Shown: positions 35,660 to 44,584 of the stretch, piece after piece | Layout of the letters: each line of letters opens with the position of its first letter | Position numbering within the stretch: the stretch's first letter is position 1 | Origin: JASHVB01 sp035535035 | Lineage (GTDB): Bacteria > Pseudomonadota > Alphaproteobacteria > Acetobacterales > Acetobacteraceae | Direction: 5' to 3' | Assembly (NCBI GenBank): GCA_035535035.1 | Contig: DATLQW010000224.1 | Coordinates: forward strand, 9,917 to 73,916 | Length of the DNA stretch: 64,000 nucleotides | Made by a program: the position numbers and the translations under genes | Notes under the pieces: generated by a model | What the model was told of the DNA's origin: nothing | The model's input: the letters and a program-made list of their open reading frames with translations, nothing else | Database searches by the model: none

Positions 35660-38272
35660 ATGTCGAATGCCAGCGCGATCGAGCGCGGCCCCGGCGAGAT
35701 GATGGGCAATGCCGGTCCGGGCATGCTGTCCGGGCTGCGCGTCATCGAGATTGCCGACGAGCGCGCGGAATATACCGGACTGCTGTTGGCCGGGCTCGGT
35801 GCGGAGGTGGTGAAGATCGAGCCGCCGGAAGGCAACGCGACCCGGCGCATCGGGCCGTTCCTGGAGGACCAGCCAGGGCCGGAGCGCTCGTTGTTCTTCT
35901 GGAACTACAACCGCGGCAAGCAGTCCGTCGTGCTGGACCTGCGGGAGTCGCCGGCGCGCGAAGGGCTGTTGCGATTGCTGCAAGGCGCCGACGTGCTGCT
36001 GGATTCCTCGTGCGGCGCGCTGAACCAGGTACTCGGCCTGGATCGCGCCGCGCTGAATGCGCGCTTTCCGGCGCTGGTGACCGCGCGCGTGACGCCGTTC
36101 GGCGATGACGGGCCGTGGGCCCGGTTCAAAGGCTCCGACCTGATCCATCTGGCGCTCGGCGGGGTGATGATGAACTGCGGCTACGATCCCGATCCAAAGC
36201 TGGAATACGACACGCCGCCGATCGCGCCGCAGGTCTGGCATGCCTACCATATCGCCGGCGAGCAACTTGCGACCGGCATCATCGCGGCGCTGATTCACCG
36301 GCAGCGCAGCGGCGAAGGCCAGGACGTTTCGGTGGCGGTGCACGAGGCGGTGGCGAAGAATCCCGAACTCGACATCATGCACTGGGTGATGCGGCGCGTG
36401 CCGTTGTGGCGGCTGACCAATCGGCACGCGGTGGAGACCCCGAATCATTCACCCAGCATCAGCCACACCAAGGACGGGCGCTGGTTCATTTCGCACGGCA
36501 TGGGCGCACGCGACCTGAAGAACCTGGTGCCGCTGCTGGCGAAATACGGCATGCGGGCGGATCTGCAACCGCCGCCGCCGGACGCCGATTTGAAGGCGCG
36601 GCAGGTGCCCGGGTCGCAGGCGGGCGACGAGACGCGGGCACATATGCTCGACGTGGTGCAGCGCTTCATCCGTGCCTGGACCTATGCCGACATGCCGTGG
36701 CGCGAGGCGCAGGACGCCGGCCTGCTATGGGCACCGCTGCGCAAGCCGCACGAGAACGCGCTGGACGAACACTGGCTGCGCCGCAAGAGCTTCGCCGACG
36801 TGCCACATCCGGAACATGGCCGCAGCTTCCGCTATGCGACCAGCAAGTGGCTCAGCACGGCGACGAGTTGGCAGGTCGGCCGCCGAGCGCCCCTGCTGGG
36901 TGAGGACACCGAAACGGTGTTGGGCGCGGCGACGCGTCGGCCGGGCGTGCCGGCACAACCGCGCGGTCATGCGACCCCGCGTTTGTCGGCACTGCACGGC
37001 AAGCCGTTTCCCTTGCAGGGCGTGAAGATTCTTGATTTCGCCTGGTTCCTGGCGTCGGCCGGCGGCACACGCTTCCTCGCCGCGATGGGCGCGGAAAGCT
37101 TCAAGGTGGAATGGAAGGACAATCCCGACACGCGGCTGGCAGCGATGGCGCCGGTCGGCGGACGCGCGGCGCGCGATGCGGCGACCGGCCCGTTGCCAGG
37201 CGTCAAGGACCACAACATGGGCGGGCAGTTCAACAACAAGAACGCCGGCAAGCGTGGCATATCGCTGAACATCCGCCATCCGAAGGGCTTGCAGATCGCC
37301 AAGGACCTGGTGCGCATCTGCGATGTCGTGGCCGAGGGATTTTCGCCCGGCGTGCTGCAACGGCTCGGGCTGGGCTACGACGTGCTGAAGTCGATACGCC
37401 CGGACATCATCTATATCCAGCAGTCCGGCATGGGTTCGCACGGGCTGTACGGCCGAATGCGCACGGTCGGTCCGGTGGCCGCGGCGTTCGCGGGGCAGGG
37501 TGACATGTCGGGGCTGCCGGACCCGGCGATGCCGGTCGGCTGGGGCTATTCATACCTCGACTGGATGGGTGCCTATGGCTACGCGCTGGCACTTCTCGGC
37601 GCGCTGCATTACCGCGAACGCACGGGCCAGGGGCAGTGGATCGACGCCTCGCAGTGCGAGTCGGGATTGTTCCTGACCGGAACGACGATTCTTGACTGGT
37701 CGGCGAACGACCGGGTGTGGCGGCGGTACGGCAACCGCTCGCCCTATAAGCCGGCGGCGCCGCATGGCGCATATCGATGTTCGGGCACGGATCGCTGGAT
37801 CGCCATCGCCTGCTTCACGGATGCGGAGTGGCGGGCGCTGGCGCACGCGGCGGACCAGGGGGCGTGGTTGGTGGATCGGCGCTTCGCGACATTGGCCGAT
37901 CGGCTGGTGCATCAGGATGCGCTGGATGCGGCAGTGCAATCCTGGACGGCATCGCACGAACCGTTCGAACTGATGAACCGCCTGCAGCGCGCCGGCGTGC
38001 CAGCCGGTGCGTGCCAGACCGCGGAAGACCGCTGCGATCGCGACCCGCAACTGCGCCACCTGAAATGGCTGACGGAAGTTACCGGCAGCAAGATAGGCAC
38101 CTGGCCGGTCTATGAACTGCCGATGAAGTTCGACCGCACGCCGGCCTATATCGGCGGCCCGATCGATCGTGGCGCACCATGCTACGGCGAAGACAACGAA
38201 TGGCTGCTGACCAACCTGTTGGGCATGACGGCCTCGGATGTCGAAAAGCTCGCGGAGGAGGGCATCATTTGA
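35660..38272 (+). CDS. Tandem class III CoA-transferase (CaiB/BaiF), two fused domains
   Basis: An 870-residue protein with two complete CaiB/BaiF-like units. The first (about residues 20-400) has LSGLRVIEIADERAEYTGLLLAGLGAEVVKIEPPEG and VTPFGDDGPWARFKGSDL. The second (about 445-870) has LQGVKILDFAWFLASAGGTRFLAAMGAESFKVEW and FNNKNAGKRGISLNIRHPKG. In this family an Asp near the centre forms a CoA thioester intermediate. ATG at 35660 is chosen because AAGGAGG lies seven bases upstream. The acyl donor and acceptor are unknown. Confidence 0.9.
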   Translation: MSNASAIERGPGEMMGNAGPGMLSGLRVIEIADERAEYTGLLLAGLGAEVVKIEPPEGNATRRIGPFLEDQPGPERSLFFWNYNRGKQSVVLDLRESPAREGLLRLLQGADVLLDSSCGALNQVLGLDRAALNARFPALVTARVTPFGDDGPWARFKGSDLIHLALGGVMMNCGYDPDPKLEYDTPPIAPQVWHAYHIAGEQLATGIIAALIHRQRSGEGQDVSVAVHEAVAKNPELDIMHWVMRRVPLWRLTNRHAVETPNHSPSISHTKDGRWFISHGMGARDLKNLVPLLAKYGMRADLQPPPPDADLKARQVPGSQAGDETRAHMLDVVQRFIRAWTYADMPWREAQDAGLLWAPLRKPHENALDEHWLRRKSFADVPHPEHGRSFRYATSKWLSTATSWQVGRRAPLLGEDTETVLGAATRRPGVPAQPRGHATPRLSALHGKPFPLQGVKILDFAWFLASAGGTRFLAAMGAESFKVEWKDNPDTRLAAMAPVGGRAARDAATGPLPGVKDHNMGGQFNNKNAGKRGISLNIRHPKGLQIAKDLVRICDVVAEGFSPGVLQRLGLGYDVLKSIRPDIIYIQQSGMGSHGLYGRMRTVGPVAAAFAGQGDMSGLPDPAMPVGWGYSYLDWMGAYGYALALLGALHYRERTGQGQWIDASQCESGLFLTGTTILDWSANDRVWRRYGNRSPYKPAAPHGAYRCSGTDRWIAIACFTDAEWRALAHAADQGAWLVDRRFATLADRLVHQDALDAAVQSWTASHEPFELMNRLQRAGVPAGACQTAEDRCDRDPQLRHLKWLTEVTGSKIGTWPVYELPMKFDRTPAYIGGPIDRGAPCYGEDNEWLLTNLLGMTASDVEKLAEEGII

Positions 38273-38355
38273 ACGATCCCGGTGATCCGGAGAGCAGTCT
38301 CGCCGTCATCCGTGCCGGCGACGTGACGTTGCCGCGGCGCGTGCCGGCGTGAGCC

Positions 38356-39351
38356 ATGACGGTAAAGGTCGATCACCCGATGGTGCTGCTCTCCAACAAC
38401 GAAGGCACGCTCGGCGTGCCCACCACGGCGCAGATGCTCTCGGAAGGCGCGCACGCGCTGGATGCGATCGAGGCCGGCATCCGGTTGATCGAGGCGGATC
38501 CATCGGTGCGCACGGTCGGCCGCGGCGGCTGGCCGAACCTGCTGTGCCAGATGGAGCTGGACGCCTGCCTGATGGACGGCACCACGCTGCGCAGCGGTGC
38601 GGTCGGTGCGCTGCAAGGCTTCCTTCATCCGGTCAGCGTCGCGCGCGAGATCATGCGCCGGCTGCCGCACGAATTGCTGGTGGGCGAGGGCGCCGCGCGC
38701 TTTGCCCGCGAGATCGGCGCCGAGGCAGCGGACAATCTGATCGAGGATTCCCGCGCCGCCTGGCAGGCGTGGTTCGACAACGAACTCACGCCGGAACAAA
38801 AGCGCGCGTGGCCAGACGTGGAACTGGCGCCGCTGTGCCGCCACGCGATCGATCCGGAGGTGGGGCGCGACACCACGGTGTTTCTCGCGCAGGACTTGCA
38901 CGGTGATATCTGTTGCGGCACCAGCACATCCGGCTGGGGCTGGAAATACCCCGGCCGGCTCGGCGACAGTCCGATCGTCGGTGCCGGCTGCTATGCCGAC
39001 ACGCGCTACGGCGCGGCGGCCTGCACCGGTGCCGGCGAAATGACCATCCGCTGCGGTACTGCCCGGTCGGTCGTGCTCTACATGAAGCGCGGCGCCAGCG
39101 TGGCCGCTGCGGCGCTCGAGGCCGCCGAGGACATGCGCGCGTTGCAAGGCGGCTTGCTCAGCCGCGTGACGATCCACGCCATCGATGCGCGCGGCAACCA
39201 CAAGGTCGTCGCGGTGAACGGCGCCGGCGACAACACCTATTGGCGGTGGGACGGGCAGGGCGCGCCGCGGTCGTTGCGCGCCGAACCGGTGGCGGTTCAC
39301 CGCGGCGACATCAGGCCGAGCGCCACGACCCGCTATGCCTATGGGCGCTGA
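38356..39351 (+). CDS. Ntn-hydrolase, isoaspartyl peptidase/L-asparaginase family
   Basis: A 331-residue N-terminal-nucleophile amidohydrolase of the glycosylasparaginase/asparaginase-2 family. The self-cleavage and catalytic region is GDICCGTSTSGWGWKYPGRLGDSPIVGAG, with Thr as nucleophile after cleavage before it. AACTGAGEM follows in the beta subunit. The N-terminus starts directly with mature-like sequence, suggesting a cytoplasmic enzyme. It follows the CoA-transferase by 83 bases. Substrate unknown (asparagine, isoaspartyl dipeptide or a related amide). Confidence 0.85.
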   Translation: MTVKVDHPMVLLSNNEGTLGVPTTAQMLSEGAHALDAIEAGIRLIEADPSVRTVGRGGWPNLLCQMELDACLMDGTTLRSGAVGALQGFLHPVSVAREIMRRLPHELLVGEGAARFAREIGAEAADNLIEDSRAAWQAWFDNELTPEQKRAWPDVELAPLCRHAIDPEVGRDTTVFLAQDLHGDICCGTSTSGWGWKYPGRLGDSPIVGAGCYADTRYGAAACTGAGEMTIRCGTARSVVLYMKRGASVAAAALEAAEDMRALQGGLLSRVTIHAIDARGNHKVVAVNGAGDNTYWRWDGQGAPRSLRAEPVAVHRGDIRPSATTRYAYGR

Positions 39352-39374
39352 CGCGCCGCATCGCGACCGCGACG

Positions 39375-40169
39375 TTATCGCAGCGGTGCGACGTCCAGCC
39401 GCACCACCAGGCCCTCCAGTTCCGGCCGCGGTGGCGGGTAGCGGCGCATGACGTCCGGGTCGTGTCCCGGCACGATGTGCTGCGGGCTCGGCGCGTGGGC
39501 GCGCAACGTATCGAACGCCTCCAGCATGTCGCCGACATGCAGCACGGTCGTGTATGGCCGGCCGGTTTCCATGTGCTCGTAGTAGTGCGTCACGTCGGAC
39601 GCCAGAACGACGACGCCGCGCGCGGTGTTCACTTTGACGAATTGCAGCCCGGCGGAGTGCCCGCCGGTCGGCACCACGCTGATCCCGGGCAGCACCTCGG
39701 CCGGACCGTTATAATGAACCACCCGGCCGTCGAAATTCAGCCGCACGACGCCGCAAACGTCGTCCGGCTCGAAGCTCTTCGCCAACTGGCGGTGTTTCAT
39801 GTAGCGGCCCACAGCATAGTGGATTTCCGGTTCCTGCAAATGGAACCGTGCCTGCGGAAACTGGTGAAAATTCCCGACATGGTCGTAATGCATGTGGGTC
39901 AGGATGACGTCGCGCACCGCAGCGGCATCCACTCCGACGAGGGACAGGGCATCGATCGGGTCGCGCGTCAGCTTGCGGCCGCGTTTGGCGCCGCTCTCGG
40001 CGGTGAAGCCGATATCGATCACCACGGCGCGGTCGGCATTCTTCGCCACCCAGACGAAATAGTCCATCGGCATCGGTCCGTCATGCGGATCGCCGCCGAT
40101 GAAGTGCTCCGTGCGGCGCGCCTCGCGCGTAGCGTAGCGGATGGCGAAGACTTCATAGTCCGCTGTCAT
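39375..40169 (-). CDS. N-acyl homoserine lactonase-family metallo-hydrolase (paralogue B)
   Basis: A 264-residue metallo-beta-lactamase-fold protein with THMHYDHVGN (HxHxDH), GGHSAGLQ, SDVTHYYEH and GHDPDV. It is clearly paralogous to the protein at 28352-29155, sharing the EHFIGGDPHDGPMPMDYFVW opening and overall spacing. It lies two bases after the LLM flavoprotein gene, so both are likely one transcript and may degrade one compound in sequence. Confidence 0.82.
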   Translation of the reverse strand: MTADYEVFAIRYATREARRTEHFIGGDPHDGPMPMDYFVWVAKNADRAVVIDIGFTAESGAKRGRKLTRDPIDALSLVGVDAAAVRDVILTHMHYDHVGNFHQFPQARFHLQEPEIHYAVGRYMKHRQLAKSFEPDDVCGVVRLNFDGRVVHYNGPAEVLPGISVVPTGGHSAGLQFVKVNTARGVVVLASDVTHYYEHMETGRPYTTVLHVGDMLEAFDTLRAHAPSPQHIVPGHDPDVMRRYPPPRPELEGLVVRLDVAPLR

Positions 40170-40171
40170 TG

Positions 40172-41203
40172 TCAGGCCTCCACGCGCGCTTCATGCAGAT
40201 CCGGCATCACCTGCCTGGTGAACAGGTCGATTGAATGCAGTGCCTCATCCGCGGCGATGTCGCCGAAGGCGAAGCGGTTGAGCAAATAGTTGAGGCCGCC
40301 GTCGTCGATCGTGCGTTGCAGGAAATCGCGCACCTTTTCTGGCTTGCCGGCGACGGCGCGGCCTTCGGCTTCGGCTGCCTCGAAGGTTTCGGGGAACATC
40401 GCGTTCGGGTTGGGCAATTGCATGTTGTGCTTGCGCCACAGCTTCAGGAAGCTGTCGCGCCACTTGCCATAGCCGCGCCGCGCCACGTCCAGCGCCTCGC
40501 GTTCGGTGTCGGCCACAACGACGTGGCGGCCGACGCCCATCAGCGGCACGTCTTGCGGCGCATTGCCGGCTTCCGCCCATTCGGCGCGATAGCGGTCGGT
40601 CAGCGGTCGCATCCTTGGGCCCGCGACGTTGCCCACGACGTTGACGCGATGCTGTACCGCCCACGGCACGGCATCCAGCCGGCCGATGCCGTACCACAGC
40701 GGCGGATGCGGCTTCTGGTAGGGTTCCATTTCCATCGGCACGTCGCGATATTGGTAGTATTTGCCTTGGAAGGTCAGCTCCTTGCAGGCCATGCCGCGCA
40801 GGATGATCTCCAGCGCTTCCTGGTACATCGCGGGCGTTTGCGCCGGATCGAGACCGTAATAGCGCAGCTCGATCGGCGAGATGCCGCGGCCGACGCCGAG
40901 CAGTAGCCGGCCACGGCTCATCTGGTCGAGCATGCAAAGTTCTTCGAGAAGTTTCAGTGGATGATAGAGCGGCAGCAGATACACCAGCGCGCCGAAGCGC
41001 AGTTGCGTGGTGCGCTGCGCGATCGCCGCCAGCCAGACACCGGGCGAGGGCGCCACGCCCAGCGGCGTCGCGTGATGCTCGGCGACATGATAGCCGTAGA
41101 ATCCGGCGCGGTCATAGGCTTCGACCAGCCGCATGCGGTCGGCGAAGAATTCATCGAGCGGCCCGGGGCCGCGATCCATGTGGTCGAACACGCCGAGCCG
41201 CAT
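40172..41203 (-). CDS. LLM-class flavin-dependent oxidoreductase
   Basis: A 343-residue luciferase-like monooxygenase-fold protein with YHVAEHHATPLGVAPSPGVWLAAIAQRT, RFGALVYLLPLYHPLKLLEELCMLDQMSRGRLLLGVGRG and YQKPHPPLWYG. Uses reduced FMN/F420-type cofactor in the family. The substrate is unknown. The start at 41203 is preferred because GGGGGAAACG precedes it. Confidence 0.88.
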   Translation of the reverse strand: MRLGVFDHMDRGPGPLDEFFADRMRLVEAYDRAGFYGYHVAEHHATPLGVAPSPGVWLAAIAQRTTQLRFGALVYLLPLYHPLKLLEELCMLDQMSRGRLLLGVGRGISPIELRYYGLDPAQTPAMYQEALEIILRGMACKELTFQGKYYQYRDVPMEMEPYQKPHPPLWYGIGRLDAVPWAVQHRVNVVGNVAGPRMRPLTDRYRAEWAEAGNAPQDVPLMGVGRHVVVADTEREALDVARRGYGKWRDSFLKLWRKHNMQLPNPNAMFPETFEAAEAEGRAVAGKPEKVRDFLQRTIDDGGLNYLLNRFAFGDIAADEALHSIDLFTRQVMPDLHEARVEA

Positions 41204-41270
41204 CGTTTCCCCCTTCGCCCCGGTTGTGGCCGTGCGGCACAAGCGCGCCGGCGGCGGTTCGGCCAGCGCG

Positions 41271-42473
41271 CTACACGCGCTCGATCAGCGCCGCGATGCC
41301 CTGGCCGACGCCGATGCACATGGTGGCGATGGCGCGCTTGCCGCCGCTCGTCTCCAGCGCGTTCACCGCGGTCAAAGCAAGCCGCGCGCCGGACATGCCC
41401 AGCGGGTGCCCCAGTGCGATCGCACCGCCATGCGGGTTCACATGCTCGGCATCGTCGGGCAGGCCGAGCTGGCGCATCACCGCCAGGCCCTGTGCGGCAA
41501 AAGCCTCGTTGAGCTCGATGATATCGACGTCGCCGATCGACAGGCCGGTCTTCTCCAGCAGCTTCCGCACGGCGGGCGCCGGGCCGATGCCCATGATGCG
41601 CGGCGGCACGCCGGCGGTCGCCATTGCCACCACGCGGGCGCGCGGCGTCAACCCGTGCCGGCGCACGGCGTCCTCCGAGGCGATGATCAGTGCCGCGGCG
41701 CCGTCGTTCACGCCCGAGGCGTTGCCGGCGGTGACGGTGCCGGGCTCGCGGAACGGCGTGCGCAGCTTGGCGAGGCCCTCTAGCGTGGTGTCGGCGCGGG
41801 GGTGCTCGTCCTTGTCCACCACGGTGTCGCCCTTGCGGCCCTTGATGGTGACCGGCGCGATCTCCCGCGCGAAGAACCCGTCGGCCTGTGCCTTGGCGGC
41901 GCGCATCTGGCTGCGGTATGCGAACTTGTCCTGGTCCTGCCGGGAGATCTGGAATTCCTCGGCGACGTTCTCGCCGGTTTCCGGCATCGCGTCGGTGCCG
42001 TAGATCTTCTGCATCTGCTGGTTGACGAAACGCCAGCCGATCGTCGTGTCGTAGATCTCGTTGCTGCGCGAGAACGCTTCGGTCGCCTTGCCCATGACGA
42101 ACGGCGCCCGGGTCATGCTTTCCACGCCGCCGGCCAGCATCAGTTCGGCCTCGCCGCAGCGGATGGCGCGGGCCGCGGTGCCCACGGCGTCGAGGCCCGA
42201 ACCGCACAGGCGGTTGATGGTGGCGCCGGACACGCTGGCGGGCAGGCCGGACAGCAACACCGCCATGCGCGCGACGTTGCGGTTGTCCTCGCCAGCCTGG
42301 TTGGCGCAGCCGAGGATGCAATCATCCAGTGCTGCCCAGTCGATTTGCGTGTTGCGTTGCATCAGCACCCGGATCGGGTGCGCGGCGAGGTCATCGGTGC
42401 GCACGTCGCGCAGCGCGCCGGCATAGCGGCCGATGGGGGTGCGGGCGAAGTCGCAGATATACGCGTCGGTCAT
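41271..42473 (-). CDS. Thiolase, 3-oxoadipyl-CoA/acetyl-CoA acetyltransferase type
   Basis: A 400-residue thiolase. Nucleophilic Cys in NRLCGSGLDAVGTAARAI, His in GHPLGMSGAR and second Cys in CIGVGQGIA are present. CGEAELMLAGGVESMTRAPFVM and overall length match the PcaF (3-oxoadipyl-CoA thiolase) branch, but no other beta-ketoadipate genes are visible, so a general acyl-CoA thiolase role is possible. Confidence 0.88.
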   Translation of the reverse strand: MTDAYICDFARTPIGRYAGALRDVRTDDLAAHPIRVLMQRNTQIDWAALDDCILGCANQAGEDNRNVARMAVLLSGLPASVSGATINRLCGSGLDAVGTAARAIRCGEAELMLAGGVESMTRAPFVMGKATEAFSRSNEIYDTTIGWRFVNQQMQKIYGTDAMPETGENVAEEFQISRQDQDKFAYRSQMRAAKAQADGFFAREIAPVTIKGRKGDTVVDKDEHPRADTTLEGLAKLRTPFREPGTVTAGNASGVNDGAAALIIASEDAVRRHGLTPRARVVAMATAGVPPRIMGIGPAPAVRKLLEKTGLSIGDVDIIELNEAFAAQGLAVMRQLGLPDDAEHVNPHGGAIALGHPLGMSGARLALTAVNALETSGGKRAIATMCIGVGQGIAALIERV

Positions 42474-42790
42474 GGTGCGTTTTCTCCCGGGTTCGGGCGG
42501 CGTGGCGTTGGCGACGGTGTAGCGCCGACGCGGAACCGGGGGAAGGCCGCGTCCGGCGACGATTACCGGTGCAACGCCTGGCGGACGGTGTCGGCCCCAC
42601 CGGTGCGCGTGCCGGTGTCCTGCGCCGATTATTTCTCTGGACCCGCGCGCGCAGGCCAACCAGGGCCGCACCCATGTGGCCGGGCTTACTCAGCCTCTGG
42701 CGCATGGTCGGGCCAGCCTGGCCGCCGCCGTGCGAGGGAGACGGCGGAAGCCTAGCGATTTCGCCGGCCGGGTCACGCTATAGTGCCCGC
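42474..42790. other. Non-coding region upstream of the thiolase gene
   Basis: No gene seen. TATAGT at 42779-42784 is a good -10-like hexamer immediately before the decayed mntA start. Confidence 0.4.
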
Positions 42791-43082
42791 ATGGACCGCG
42801 ATACCGCCATCATCCGGCTGAAAGCGCACGAGGTCGAATTGCACCGCCCCCGGCGTTCAGCATCTTTGGCTGTTCGGTTCCACCGCCCGCGGGGACGCGC
42901 GCCCGGATTCAGACATCGACCTTTTTTGACCATGAATGGGGCAAACTGAGCCTGTTCGATATCAGGGGGTGCAGGAAGTCGCAGCCCGCATTCCTGGGTG
43001 CGACACCGATGTCATGACCCGCGGCAGCTTGCACCCCGTCTTGCTGGATCGTATCGAAACTTCCGCCCTCCTGGTGTTTTGA
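42791..43082 (+). pseudogene. Decayed MntA-type nucleotidyltransferase (antitoxin of a HepT/MntA pair)
   Basis: Reading across three frames recovers a minimal nucleotidyltransferase. It begins MDRDTAIIRLKAHEVELHR, shifts before VQHLWLFGSTARGD, the GSxARG catalytic motif with SDIDL, and shifts again before FDHEWGKLSLFDI. A third shift precedes VQEVAARIPGCDTDVMTRG and LDRIETSALLVF. In MntA-HepT systems this protein AMPylates the HepT toxin. Several frameshifts make it non-functional. Its stop overlaps the hepT-like ATG (TGATG), as in intact loci. Confidence 0.75.
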
Positions 43083-43340
43083 TGATCTCTCCGTCACCCG
43101 AACCACGACTGAAGGATATTGTCGAAGCGATTGGCTACATTCGGTCGGACATGGAGAGTACCACTCTGGAATCCTTCGCAGGCGACCGCCGGAAGCGCTG
43201 GCGGGTCGAGCGAGGTCTGGAGACCGCTCCGGACGCATGATGGTGACGCAGGCGAGCATTGGCGCATATTTCGAAGTCGAGCTTCGTTCCATGGCGACAG
43301 TCCGTATACCCCGGTCTCCGCGGTCCGGGCGGCGGCTGTT
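43082..43340 (+). pseudogene. Decayed HepT-like (DUF86) toxin
   Basis: The first 52 codons (43082-43240) read PEPRLKDIVEAIGYIRSDM, LESFAGDRRKRWRVERGLE, typical of the HEPN-domain HepT family, then hit a stop. A remnant continues in another frame (LAHISKSSFVPWRQ), corresponding to the usual RHPxVPW region, before decaying. The HEPN active-site RxxxxxH region is not recoverable. The gene is therefore broken. Confidence 0.7.
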
Positions 43341-43608
43341 CGTCGCCGGCAGGGCTGTGGCGAGGCCGACGCTGCGGACTCCCTTCAGCGTCGATGCGTG
43401 TTCCGCGGGACGCCCATGACCCGGGGTTCGTGGTGCGGGCAATCGCCGGAATCCCGACCAGGCGGCCCGCGATTGCCAATGAGGTCCGAATCCTGCCAGC
43501 GACACTTCTGAGGGCGCGATAGAAGGGCACCCACCAGAGCGTCTAACGGGAAGCCGATGCGTGTTCGCGAGGATCCGAAGTCGTCTCTGGACCGGGAGTA
43601 TCAGGCCG

Positions 43609-44091
43609 ATGTCAGAACCTGTCATGACTAAATGCTATGGCACCGTCAGCGCGGGCCAGCGGAAAGAAATGAGTGGCCTTGAGTTTGTTCAAGGTCTTGC
43701 TAACGGAACTCTTCCCCTCAATACAATCGCGCGGACACTCGGTTACGATGTGACGGAGGCGGCGAACGGACGCGTCGTCATAGTCGCGGAGCCCAACGAC
43801 ACCCTGCTCAACCCGGCTGGCACGGTGCATGGCGGTTTCTCCGCGACGCTGCTCGATAGCTGTATGGGCCTCGCCATCCAGTCGACTCTGGAGAAAGGCA
43901 TCAGCCAGACGACGCTGGAGTTCAAAATTTCGCTTGTGCGGCCGATCACAACCGAGACTGGGACGATCAAGGCGGAAGGCGTCGTGTTGGGCAGGGGGCG
44001 GCGCATTGGTACCGCTGAAGGGCGGATCACGGATCGCAACGGGCGCTTGCTGGCCCATGGCACAACGACCTGTCTGATCTTCGAAAACTGA
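43609..44091 (+). CDS. PaaI-family hotdog thioesterase
   Basis: A 160-residue hotdog-fold protein. LLNPAGTVHGGFSATLLDSCMGLAI carries the HGG motif of PaaI-like acyl-CoA thioesterases, and TTLEFKISLVRPITTETG follows. A cytoplasmic CoA-thioester hydrolase is likely. The acyl group is unknown. It lies between two pseudogene zones but its frame is intact. An upstream extension is possible because of in-frame ATGs at 43561. Confidence 0.85.
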   Translation: MSEPVMTKCYGTVSAGQRKEMSGLEFVQGLANGTLPLNTIARTLGYDVTEAANGRVVIVAEPNDTLLNPAGTVHGGFSATLLDSCMGLAIQSTLEKGISQTTLEFKISLVRPITTETGTIKAEGVVLGRGRRIGTAEGRITDRNGRLLAHGTTTCLIFEN

Positions 44092-44105
44092 CGCGGTAGT
44101 CTGCA

Positions 44106-44393
44106 ATGGAAAGCCCAACACAATCGGAATGCACTTGGGGTGCGATCTACGGTCTGGTCGCCGTATGCATCTGGGGTGGATTCATTGTCGTATCCGACCT
44201 GGGTGTGCGGACGAGCCTGACGCCCTGGGATGTTGCCGCCATACGTCTCGCGGTGGCGGGCGTTCTCCTGTTGCCATATCTGGCGAAAAAGTTTGGCGCT
44301 GGCCTCAATCGTCCTGAAGGAACCGTTCGTAAGCGGGAGCCCTCCGCCTCACCGGAAAGGCAAGGAAACAGAATCGTTGAGCTCACGATCTGA
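44106..44393 (+). pseudogene. Truncated EamA/DMT-family transporter
   Basis: The first 68 residues (GAIYGLVAVCIWGGFIVVSDLGVR, LTPWDVAAIRLAVAGVLLLPYL) are the first two membrane helices of an EamA-type drug/metabolite transporter. After residue about 68 the frame becomes hydrophilic (RPEGTVRKREPSASPERQG) and stops at 95 residues. Full proteins have about ten helices and 300 residues, so this is a 5' fragment. It follows the thioesterase gene by 14 bases. Confidence 0.75.
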
Positions 44394-44539
44394 TAGCGAC
44401 CCATACTCGTTTCATTATTCTTAGATAATGCAACTGAGACCGCCAGTGCCGCTTCCGTCGGAGCAACCGCGCTTCCGAACGCCGGATCCCCGCCTACCGC
44501 AATCTATAAACTGACCCATCACCGGCGAATGGCCAGGCC

Positions 44540-44572
44540 ATCCCCTCCCCGAGCCAGGCCCAGGGAGGGGAT
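44540..44572. terminator. Hairpin between a truncated transporter and the TPP-dependent lyase gene
   Basis: Perfect 10-bp stem ATCCCCTCCC / GGGAGGGGAT with a 13-base loop. It sits 12 bases after the end of the minus-strand lyase gene and could terminate transcription from either side. Its C/G-rich arms resemble the dispersed repeat family. There is no T-tract. Confidence 0.5.
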
Positions 44573-44584
44573 TCGGATGGGCGA

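Noticed and set aside
41271..42473. Part of a beta-ketoadipate (pca) operon
   Set aside because: Only the thiolase resembles PcaF. No pcaI, pcaJ or other pathway gene is present in the window.
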